The notes under the pieces were generated by a model, which ran no database searches, was not told the DNA's origin, and saw only the letters and a list, made by a program, of their open reading frames with translations. This document shows positions 55,931 to 64,000 of a stretch of 64,000 bases of DNA, piece by piece; positions within the stretch are counted from its first letter, which is position 1; every line of letters begins with the position of its first letter. This stretch comes from Eutreptiella sp. 'Long Island Sound 2002' (lineage: Eukaryota > Euglenozoa > Euglenophyceae > Eutreptiales > Eutreptiaceae). The position numbers and the translations under genes are program-made. The DNA lies in assembly GCA_964036045.1 (NCBI GenBank), contig OZ038387.1:13950420-14014419 (forward strand). The letters are read 5' to 3'.

Positions 55931-55947
55931 AAGTTTTTCTAGCGCTT
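55922..55947. terminator. Perfect 11-bp hairpin at the stop codon
   Basis: AAGCGCTAGAA, loop GTTT, TTCTAGCGCTT. The stop codon TAG (55928-55930) is in the left arm. A role in 3'-end formation is a guess; the hairpin itself is certain. Confidence 0.5.
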
Positions 55948-55949
55948 GC

Positions 55950-57160
55950 ATTGTGAAGTGGTTTGGGCAGTGGGATGATGGCGTGTGTAGTGGCAGAGCA
56001 CATCGCCGGACCAAGACTGAGATCTGAACCCACGCATTGCAGGCTCCGCGATTTTGTTCTACGGCGGGGGGGTCAGCAGACTGCTGTTTGCTTGGCAAAT
56101 TTTACCCTTGACACCGGTTCCCGGACCCAGATATAATATTGAAAGGCCAGGCTCCATTGCATTCTGTTCCCTTCTCTGTGCGGTGAATTCTGTTTGACCT
56201 CCTACTGACCTCCTACCTGATACGCCCGTGTCTAGCCCTGTGACTTTCTCTTTGGCGCTATTGGGGTGTTTGTTTATTTTTTGGAGCCAAAGGGCACCCT
56301 ATTTCTTCTCATTTGACCTGATCTTGACCGGATCCCATTGCTTACTTTCCATCTGGTTTCACCACGTGGGACAGATTGCAGGTACAGGTATTGGTTTGTG
56401 TTACGGCAGGTGTTGTTACAACACGCCTTTTTTTAGGTTCAAAAGTATTATTCTGATCGACCCCATTTCGTCTGATTTGACTGGTTTGACCAGACCGAAC
56501 CCTTTTCGTTTGTCTAACCTTGAGAGTAATGGCTGATACAGGCTACAAAGACACCACAGCTACAGTGCGTTTGCGTCGTTTGCTTCTTAGTTGCGTGGGT
56601 GCGGTTAAGGGAACTCGAATTTTGAACCCAAATGGGTTCAAGAGAATTATACAGACCCAACCCACGTTGTAAGTGGGCGTGAACCTTGTTCCTGACCTTA
56701 AAAACGGGGCAAAAGGGACCTGGGAAATGGCGCTGGCCAATTAGTGCAGGTAAGGCAGCTACCGAGGCTAGGGGAAGGTACGTGACGCCACAGATGTGCG
56801 GATCCTGTGTGGTCACACCCCGGGTACCTCGAGTGCCAGAGGGTCCCCCTACAGGGGGGTGATAACCAAGCTACGGCACCCTCTGGGCCGAATCCCAGCC
56901 AGCGAGTTTTGTTTCCAGGTTACCGGCCAGCTTTTATGGTTTACCCCCACGTGCTTATAAGTGTCAGTTAGCGTTGTCGTCATCAGCTTGATTCTGACTC
57001 CCCATATGTTTCTCCCGTTTAACCCAAGTGTGAACAAATGCTAGTGGATCCTTGAAAATGATATACTGGATTCGCACATTTTACTTACTCAATCCTTCTG
57101 CTATTGATTTGTTTCGTTCCCTTGCGTGTCGTGCGTGGGCCTCTGAATGATTCATGATTC
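55950..57160. other. No gene seen
   Basis: Ordinary-composition DNA with short frames only (longest 102 codons at 56228-56536, no domain). Confidence 0.45.
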
Positions 57161-57224
57161 AATCACAAATTGAGTTGATGCCCGTCGTACATCAGACGCC
57201 CCAGTGTTCTCCCCTTTTACCCCT

Positions 57225-57500
57225 GTATCTCCCCCCCACGCCCCCCCCCCCCGGGCCCTCCCAAACGTCCCCTCCAACCCCCCCAAGCCCCCCAACCCCT
57301 CTCCCCCCTACGCCCCTCCAGCCTTTTCCAACATCCTCCTCCCCAGCCCCCCCCCCCGCACCCTCCTCCCACCCCGGGCCCCCCCCAATTCCCCCTCCAA
57401 CCCCCCAAGCCCCCCAACCCCCCCCCCTCCCCTCCCTCCCCTCCCCCCGAGCTCAGCCCTCACCTCCCCCTCCTGCCCCCCTCATCCCCCCGCATCCTTC
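57225..57500. repeat. C-rich, purine-poor tract
   Basis: Nearly all C with scattered T, A and short ACG words; runs reach 13 C. Opposite-strand quadruplex or i-motif structures are likely. Proline-rich frames here are by-products. It lies directly before array 2. Confidence 0.9.
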
Positions 57501-57543
57501 AAGGCTGGGGAGGGCAAAGTCTTGCCATACATGAGTCAGACGG

Positions 57544-58812
57544 TAGCCTATCAAGTTCGTGCATCAGAGGCGCCCCGTAAATCAAAAATAAGGGGGTAGC
57601 CTATCAAGTTCGTGCATCAGAGGCCCTGGTAAATCAATAGTCGGGGGGTAGCCTATCAAGTTCGTGCATCAGAGGCCCCTGATAAATCGATCGTCATGGG
57701 GTAGCCTATCAAGTTCGTGCATCAGAGGCCCTTGGTAAATTGATAGTCAGGGGGTAGCCTATCAAGTTCGTGCATCAGAGGCCCCCGGTAAATCAATAAT
57801 CAGGGGATAGCCTATGAAGTTCGTGCATCAGAGGCCGCTGGCAAATCAATAGTCAGGGGGTAGCCTATCAAGTTCGTGCATCAGAGGCCCCCGGTAAATC
57901 AATAATCAGGGGATAGCCTATCAAGTTCGTGCATCAGAGGCCGCTGGCAAATCAATAGTCAGGGGGTAGCCTATCAAGTTCGTGCATCAGAGGCCCTTGT
58001 TGACTCAATAATTAGGGGGTAGCACATCAAGTTCGTGCATCAGAGGCCCCCGACAAATCATTAGTCAGAGGGTAGCCTATCAAGTTCTTGCATCAGAGGC
58101 CCCTGGTAAATCAATAGTCAGGGGGTAGCCTATCAGGTTCGTGCATCAGAGGCCCTGGTTAAATCAATAGTCAGGGGGTGGCCTATCAAGTTCGTGCATC
58201 AGAGGCCCCCGGTAAATGAACAGTCAGGGGGTAGCCTATCAAGTTCGTGCATCAGAGGCCCCTGGTAAGTCAATAGTCAGGGGCTAGCCTATCAAGTTCG
58301 TGCATCAGAGGCCCCTAGTAAATCAAAAATCAAGGGGTAGCCTATCAAGTTCGTGCATCAGAGGCCCCCGGTAGATCAATAGTGAGGGCGTAGCCTATCA
58401 AGTTCGTGCATCAGAGGCCCTGGTAAACTCAATAATCAGGGGGTAGCCTATCACGTTCGTGCATCAGAGGCCCCCGGTAAATCAATAATCAGGGGGTAGC
58501 CTATCAAGTTCGTGCATCCGAGGCCCGTGGTAAATCAATAGTCAGAGGCTACCCCATCAAGTTCGTGCATCAGAGGCCCTGGTAAATCAATAGTCAGGGA
58601 GTGGCCTATCAAGTTCCTGCATCAGAGGCCCCCAGTAAATGAAGAGTCAGGGGGTAGCCTATGAAGTTCGTGCATCAGAGGCCCTTGGTAAACCAATAGT
58701 CAGGAGATAGCCTATCAAGTTCGTGCATCAGAGGCGCCCGGTAGATCAAAAGTCAGGGGGTAGCCTATCAAGTTTGTGCATCAGAGGACCTTTGTGAATC
58801 AATAATGGGGGT
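57544..58812. repeat. 53-bp minisatellite, array 2 (about 24 units)
   Basis: Same unit and orientation as array 1. Units vary mainly in the stem and loop (CCCCCGGTAAATCAATAATC, CCCTTGGTAAATTGATAGTC), and small deletions occur. The last units decay into unique sequence at about 58800. Confidence 0.95.
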
Positions 58813-59640
58813 TAGCCTCTCACGTTCATCTCTCGTTGTAGACATGTCCATCTTAATGCTTTTGCTCTGCGCAATCTGCGATGTCGGCTGGAGCCTTGTG
58901 GGGCTGACCATAGTCTTTTTTGGTCTCGTTTCGGCCGCTGTTGTTTTCTCTCACTTCTCCATTGGAGGCATCGTAGACACCACCAACGGCGGCGAAGATG
59001 CTCACCGTGTCGACTACTCCACAAGGGACGATGTGCGAGGAAAGAGATCCCCATTTTCGTGTCACTCCTCGACAGAACCCTCGTTCTGTGTGTGCCTAAG
59101 GATATTAGTGAGGCTGCCATCTCAGATCTGGTGAGGATCATCACTGGTGTGCCCGTTCATGGTCAGCGAATTTGTAGAATTTCACGCAGAACCGGTACTT
59201 GGGTCCGCAACGAACGAGTTCTTGTCCTGTTCCGTCTCCGCGGTGGTGTTGCATGGAACTGCATCCCGCTGCAGGATCAAACCGCAGACTTCCTTGGAAC
59301 CAACTTTTGGTCCCTCCACGCGTCCATGGGCCACCCTACCACCGCCCAGATGACCTTGCTCTTTGAGGGTGTATATGCCGATCCATTTTGTGCGACCTTG
59401 AGATCCATTTCTTCATCAATGTTGGACAACGTCAAAACGGAACCCGCGGAAGTGGCAGTTTGAAGCAGTGATGTGCTAGGCCCAGAAGCTCTGAGAAGCC
59501 CTTCGAATGGTGCATCATCCAGACCTGCCCCCGTAAGAAACCCCCCTGCCATCTTATTTCCAACCCCGGCATCTGACTCGGGACCCACGGAATCTACGGA
59601 TCCGGCCCCCTTAATTAAGCATGAGTTTAGTGCCGCCCAG
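58813..59640 (+). CDS. Unassigned coding region cut by LINE-B
   Basis: An open frame from about 58990 to 59463 reads LVLCVPKDISEAAISDLVRI, then GQRICRISRRTGTWVRNERV, LVLFRLRGGVAW and a C-terminal SMLDNVKTEPAEVAV. Just after its TGA, another frame (59473-59645) continues protein-like sequence (RSPSNGASSRPAP, ASDSGPTESTDPAPLIKHEF) until the LINE-B poly(A). A small intron or a frameshift between them is possible. It starts where array 2 ends, as the 55003 gene starts at array 1. Function unknown. Confidence 0.35.
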
Positions 59641-59900
59641 TCACCGCGTTCTTTTTTTTTTTTTTCATTGTACAGCCACTTTAATGTCCGGACAGGGACA
59701 CAGCCCTCAATCAGAGTGATGCGTATAGACAAATGTGCTTGGCTCTCCCTAGCACTATGTGAGGGTTGTAGCCATGGAGGAACCTCGGAACTCACCCTGT
59801 CATGGATGGGTAGGGTTGCAGAGAACTAGGTTGCCTTGGCACGCGCCCATGTGGGTGCCTGGTTAGTTGCACTTGGGGCTGGCGGATTGACAGAATGAGA

Positions 59901-60797
59901 TCAGGATCGAGGGGAGGGACGGAGGCGTTGTGGTGTGAGGCGTGTTGAGACGTGAGACGTGGATGAAATCAGCCGAGGCTTACTCAAGTGTTGGATCAAA
60001 TCAGAAGTACTGAGAAGTGAGGACGGGTTCACTCTGTGTTCGGTCGAGAAGAAACCGAGTGTTGAGGGGGGGTAGGGCAAGCGATGGGGGGGGGTGAAAA
60101 AGACTCTGTTGTTGAACTCACTGATGGAGGCGGATCGGCCGGAGGCGGGGGGGGGCTGGAGCTCGGAAGAAATCTGTAATCCGTCGGTTGGAACTGTCAG
60201 CGCTGGGGGGTTGGGGGGGTGCCACCTGTTTAGGGCCGTAGGTGTCACTACGTGTTTTGCATGGTGGAGGGTCCTCAGTGTCCCGGCTGCGTTTCGTGGG
60301 TGGTTGTTTGGGGCGCATGGGCATTTTGTTTTTTGTGGGTGCACGGCCTTTTTGAGGGGGGGGGTTGGACTGAGTCTGGCAGGTGGTCTGGAGGCAGGGG
60401 ATAGTGGTAATCGCTGTGCGCCGGTGGAGTGTGAGACGTGCTGTAGGTGCTGTATTGTTGGCCCCAGGTGTTGGGACCTTGGGGGGGGGGGGCGTGGAAG
60501 GGGGGGGGGATCTTCGGCTAGCAAAGTGAGTGCTGTGGATAGAGCGTCTTTTAACTGTCGTTGGCGCTGGGGGAGTGCATTTTTAAAAGCTAAAACGCGC
60601 TGGGGTTTTGTTTCGCCTGTGGTGGGTGTAGTCATGGCTTCGTACAGGGTGGAGGGCACCAGAAATTTGACGAAATTTCGTTTGTCTCCTGGGTGGGAGC
60701 ACTGGGCCCACCAGATGCTTGCTATCTGGTTGAAGGGCGGAGGCCACGCATGTATGAAGCTTTGCACAATGTGGTCAGCGCTGGGGCAATGGGACAA
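59901..60797 (-). CDS. LINE-B 3' open frame, Pro/Arg-rich
   Basis: A 298-codon frame follows RNase H on the same strand. It starts with a protein-like part (SFIHAWPPPFNQIASIWWAQ, RNFVKFLVPSTLYEAMT) that could be the C-terminal domain of the LINE-B polyprotein. It then becomes Pro/Arg/His-rich, probably shifted at the G runs near 60481-60510. In another frame (60118-60324) the peptide SNRRITDFFRAP resembles a PCNA-interacting motif. No family is assigned. Confidence 0.4.
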   Translation of the reverse strand: MSHCPSADHIVQSFIHAWPPPFNQIASIWWAQCSHPGDKRNFVKFLVPSTLYEAMTTPTTGETKPQRVLAFKNALPQRQRQLKDALSTALTLLAEDPPPLPRPPPPRSQHLGPTIQHLQHVSHSTGAQRLPLSPASRPPARLSPTPPLKKAVHPQKTKCPCAPNNHPRNAAGTLRTLHHAKHVVTPTALNRWHPPNPPALTVPTDGLQISSELQPPPASGRSASISEFNNRVFFTPPHRLPYPPSTLGFFSTEHRVNPSSLLSTSDLIQHLSKPRLISSTSHVSTRLTPQRLRPSPRS

Positions 60798-61018
60798 GAA
60801 GGAGGCTACATCGAGGGGGTGCGATTGTCAGCATTGGTGGCAAATCCGGGGGGTCAAGTTGTTGTGGAATGCATATGTAAGAAATTTCATGTTGCCTGAT
60901 GACCCTTTGAAGGGGAGTCCAGAGAACCACGATGAGTGATTGTAGAAGGAAAAGCTGGACGGCACGTGGATGTTGTAGTGGTGGTGACGGGGGATGAGGG
61001 CCCTCGATACAGAGGTGG

Positions 61019-61654
61019 TCAGGCGATGACAGATGGGCAAGCTACCGAATGATACAGTTCCCAGGGGGGGTGGGGGTCTAACTCAAGAGAGGATGATGAG
61101 CTGCATGCAATCCACTTGGAGAACAGATCCGAGCATTCATTCCCCTGAAATCCTGCATGTCCTTTAATCCATGCAAATTGTGTTGAAACAAATGTAGGTA
61201 TTTGAGCTTGGAGAGAGGAGTAAGCCTTAACCCATGTGCCATGCGATGAGCTTGATGCCATCACGTAGGATTGGACGTTCGCAGTGCGAATCACTTGCTC
61301 GTTATCTCCAAGAATAATGCACTGCATGGGTTGGTTCACAGAGGAAACCCATCGAAGAAACATAATGCCGGCCCAGTACTCAGATCCCTCTGAGGAGTGG
61401 TAGGGTGATGGGAGGCATAGAACCAGGATTGTACCGTTGGGTTTGTAGATGGTGGCGGCTGAGCCGAAACCTCCTTGCCCTGCTGAACCATCTAGGTACA
61501 CCCAGGTTGTTTCGGAGGAGGCCTCTTGCAGAAGTTGGGATGCTCTGTTGCAGTTCCACGCTTTGAGGTCTTCATTTCGTAGGGAGTGGGGGGGTAAACC
61601 GTGGACCTGGTATAGGTATTTCATTGGTGAGGCTTGGAGCAGGACCCCGTTCAA
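61019..61654 (-). pseudogene. LINE-B RNase H
   Basis: An RNase H1-type domain with WVYLDGSAGQGGFGSAA (Asp55), HSSEGSEYWAG (Glu89 or Glu92), CIILGDNEQV (Asp117) and FAWIKGHAGFQGNECSDLFS (His166, Asp176). All catalytic positions are present. The frame is intact through the domain; the break is upstream, in the G run at about 61658-61667 that separates it from the thumb frame. It would degrade the template RNA. Confidence 0.8.
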
Positions 61655-61742
61655 GGGGGGGGGGGGTTGTCACGTAAGGGAGGGCACGCGTTGTAGGACG
61701 GGATTGAAAGAAAGTGGTTCCCGAGGATGTTGTTGGGTGCTG

Positions 61743-62339
61743 CTATGACTGGGAGTGAATGGTGTAGACGTTTTCAGAACCCCGGAGGTCGAAGGTTGTG
61801 TCGTCCCCTGGGAAGTAAATGGATGCTTGGTCGCAGGAGGTACCAGTCACGATGCCTCTGTGGATGCCAAGATCGGTATTTGGCTGGCGTTGTTTGTTTC
61901 TGCACTTAGTAACTCTGTTGTTGGAGTAAGTGGTGAATCGAACATAGGCCTGTTCATGTTTTTGGAGCAGGTCGGGTAGGGTGTTGATTTCAGGATTGGT
62001 GGTGTTGACTCTTAGGTGGAGACTGTGACAGGCGTCGCTGACCAGCTTTAGGACCATCGAATTTTCCTCGTTGAGTGCTGCCTTCCGAAAAAGATGGTTG
62101 GTTTCATCCGGACCCTCGTTGTTCAAGTAACGGATGGCCGCATTGACAGTAGAGATGTTTAGGCAGTGTTGGAAGTGGCGCAAGTCAAGACCTCCATGGG
62201 GTCTGGAAGTGTATTTGTCTTTGTTGGACACCAATCTGGAGATGCGGTTGCGTTTCTCTGGATCACGGTCAATGGCGATGTTTTTCCAAATGATGTTTTG
62301 CAGGGAGCGAAGCTGTGACTGTTTGAGTGGGTGTGCCAT
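61743..62339 (-). pseudogene. LINE-B thumb/connection region
   Basis: Same frame as the RT upstream, separated from it by one TAA. It reads PHGGLDLRHFQHCLNISTVN, the conserved G-G-L-x-x connection found after LINE RT domains, then a helical stretch and a C-terminal loop ending at TGA 61743. It links the polymerase to RNase H. Confidence 0.65.
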
Positions 62340-62345
62340 GAGGCG

Positions 62346-63275
62346 TTATTGGAGAGTGGGGATGAGTTGGAGGTTCACCAGTCGGATATATTCAGAAAGG
62401 GTGAGGTTGAGTGGATGCAAGAAAGTGAAGAAAGACGTGATTTCAGATTTAGCCAGTTCATATGTGAGGGTGGGGTCGGGGTCTGTGAACAGATAGACAC
62501 CGAGGTATTTGTATACCTTCCGGGGGGCGAGGGTTTTTGCGTCAATGGTTGACAACCTTTTTCCAGAGGGCGCTGTGATCGTGGTTTGAGGGGCCTTTCC
62601 CATGCTGTGGAGTTCTGTTTTGCTGAGGTTGATGTCCAGGCTCCATGCCCGGCCCTTGGAGTCGTAGAAAGATAGGATCTCTTCTATGGGTTGGGGGGAT
62701 TCAGAGCGATACAGCAGGTCATCCACGAATGCATGGCTAGATTCATGTTGTGTGATGGGAGTGGACAGGTGGTGAGGGACAGCGAATAATAAGACATTCA
62801 CATATAACACGAACAGGATCCTCGACAAGGGACATCCTTGGCGGACGCCTCTGGTTTGCAGGTTTGATGCACCGGTGTAGCCGTTAACTAACGGGTAGTC
62901 GCGTGGAGCTCGGTATAGCCCTCGGATGAGACGGATGAGGGGGGAGGGGAGGCGGTAGTGTTCCAGGGTCTGAAACAGGGACCCGTGAGGGACACTGTTG
63001 AAAGCTTTGTTGAAATCTATGTAGAGGCTGTATGAGGCCGGGCAGTTTTGGTATTTAGCTAATAGCTGAAAAATGTGATCTGAGCACCGGCGGTTGGGGA
63101 GGCCCCCGAACTCAGTTTTGTGGATCAGGCCATAAAACGAGGAAATTTTGTATAGGTGTTTGGCAGCCTGAGTGGCAACAATTTTGTAGAGTGTGTTGAG
63201 GAGGGCGATTGGTCCGTAGTTCACCGGGTCGTGTGTTGGTCCTTTTTTGTAAAGCAAGACCACGTTGGCTTCCAA
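62346..63275 (-). pseudogene. LINE-B reverse transcriptase
   Basis: RT motifs in order: NVVLLYKKGPTHDPVNYGPI (motif 1), TEFGGLPNRRCSDHIFQL (motif 2), YSLYIDFNKAFNSVPHG (motif A), TRGVRQGCPLSRILFVLYVN (motif B), HAFVDDLLYRSES (motif C, F-V-D-D) and KVYKYLGVYL (motif E). All catalytic Asp residues are present. The frame is intact but bounded by TAG upstream, at the Trp expected before EANVVLL, and TAA downstream. It would copy LINE-B RNA at a nicked target. Confidence 0.85.
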
Positions 63276-63989
63276 CTACTCATCAGGCATATCGTTGGTA
63301 AGGTGAAGGTTGCAAACAGAGAGCAGAAACCGTTTCACTGGTTCAGGAGAGATGTGAAAAAGGTATCCATTCGTGGAGTCTCGGCCACCCGCCTTAGAGG
63401 GTTTGCAGGAGTGCAGGTAGGAGGTGAAACTGTGCCATGTGATTTCTGGCGTAGGGGTGATGGCGGTGGTGGGGGGGCACTGGGGTGTATGCTGGAGGAG
63501 TTCTTCGGCAGTGTGTGCACTGGGCTCATAGTTTAGAGGACCGCCCAGCGTGAGTAGGGTGTCGGAAAAAATTTCGGTGAGACGCTTAGTGTCACATGTT
63601 AGTTTGCCTGTGCTTGGGTCTTTTAACGAGGTTGCTCGATGTTCCATTGGGTTTGCCGCTTCGTTGAGTGTTTTCTTGATGTTTGTTTTTTGAATGAGGC
63701 ATCTGTGTATTTTTGACCGTTTAGATTTGTTGTAAGTGTCATCCCATTGGTGGAATGCATCGTTCAACTGTGCCATTCGGGCCGAAAACTGCGGGTGTGT
63801 TGGGGGGGGGACATCATTTAACGCTTGGCGAATGGATTTGACGGCTCGGGAGTCGGGTTTAATGCGGGGGGCTGTGGTGTTGTGGTATTGAGCGCTTAGC
63901 TTTCGAATGACCATGGAGGTGTATTTTTGGACCGTAGCAAGGGGGGTCTTTTTGACGAGAGGGGTAAATGACTGGCACCAATCAGACAT
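63276..63989 (-). pseudogene. LINE-B linker between endonuclease and RT
   Basis: A 237-codon helical frame, rich in Lys and Arg in its middle (YNKSKRSKIHRCLIQKTNIK), ending PDE before a TAG. It holds the pre-RT conserved motif (KPSKAGGRDSTNGYLF, RT motif 0) that precedes the fingers in LINE proteins. The upstream endonuclease is outside the window. The TAG looks like a single change of the conserved Trp codon. Confidence 0.7.
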
Positions 63990-64000
63990 TTCTTTCAGTG

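Larger units (their letters stand above)
59652..64000 (-). mobile_element. LINE-B, 3' part; runs off the window
   Basis: The minus strand ends in a 14-base poly(A) (T run 59652-59665) preceded by GGCTGTACAATG. Upstream lie a 3' region, RNase H, thumb, RT and an N-terminal linker, in that order to the window edge. The endonuclease should lie beyond 64000. Two in-frame stops (TAG near 63276, TAA at 62346-62348) and a slip in a G run near 61660 inactivate it. The protein is unlike LINE-A, so it is a separate family. Confidence 0.85.

Noticed and set aside
57154-57599. Proline-rich proteins on plus and glycine-rich protein on minus
   Set aside because: Translation of the C-rich tract in several frames at once.
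57544-58812. CRISPR array
   Set aside because: The 53-bp unit repeats in full with no unique spacers, no cas genes are present, and the genome is eukaryotic.
60094-60939. Plus-strand 281-codon open frame
   Set aside because: Antisense of the LINE-B 3' region; Gly-rich from C-runs and without domain.

Overview
This window is from a eukaryotic nuclear genome, most likely a green alga or another lineage with a chlorophyll a/b plastid. The direct support is a broken light-harvesting chlorophyll a/b-binding (Lhc) coding segment on the minus strand at 12880-13366. Very short introns (49-94 nt) that restore reading frames at 54.2-55.7 kb, the absence of operons, and the dense mix of retroelements, satellites and homopolymers also point to a eukaryote. 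I cannot name the species.

Most of the window is mobile or repetitive DNA. From 3.6 to 14.4 kb lies a DIRS-like retrotransposon (tyrosine recombinase type, minus strand) with Gag, recombinase and reverse transcriptase remnants and related terminal repeats. A 6.3-kb LINE insertion (LINE-A copy 1, 7126-13385) is nested in its Gag region, bounded by a 19-bp target duplication. LINE-A copy 1 carries a 0.94-kb internal inversion and has the Lhc fragment at its 5' end, so it looks like a chimeric retro-insertion. A second, 5'-truncated LINE-A copy lies at 25354-28334 with a perfect 16-bp target duplication. Older fragments or tails lie near 2.8, 14.8-16.3, 20.7-21.5 and 38.1 kb. A different RNase H-bearing LINE (LINE-B) fills 59.65-64.0 kb and runs off the window. 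Every LINE tail with a poly(A) lies on the minus strand.

Between these are short repeat families: three copies of a cassette coding an SH3-like peptide with GCGCGC-rich flanks (23.8-25.1 and 43.0-43.6 kb), a 21-bp minisatellite followed by a 149-bp satellite (28.9-30.3 kb), several 100-190 bp tandem duplications, TA and CT microsatellites, and many poly-G or poly-C runs of 10-17 bases. The 31-51 kb stretch has no gene I can name.

The best-preserved genes are at 52.6-59.6 kb on the plus strand. One predicted three-exon gene (about 634 aa) joins a J-domain-like segment without HPD to a Ulp1/C48 peptidase-like domain whose catalytic His position is Trp. Next come a 53-bp minisatellite whose unit can form a hairpin, a two-exon gene that opens inside the last repeat and ends in a perfect 11-bp hairpin, a 24-copy array of the same 53-bp repeat, and an open frame interrupted by LINE-B. 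This unit, and the LINE-Lhc chimera, are the two places I would look first.
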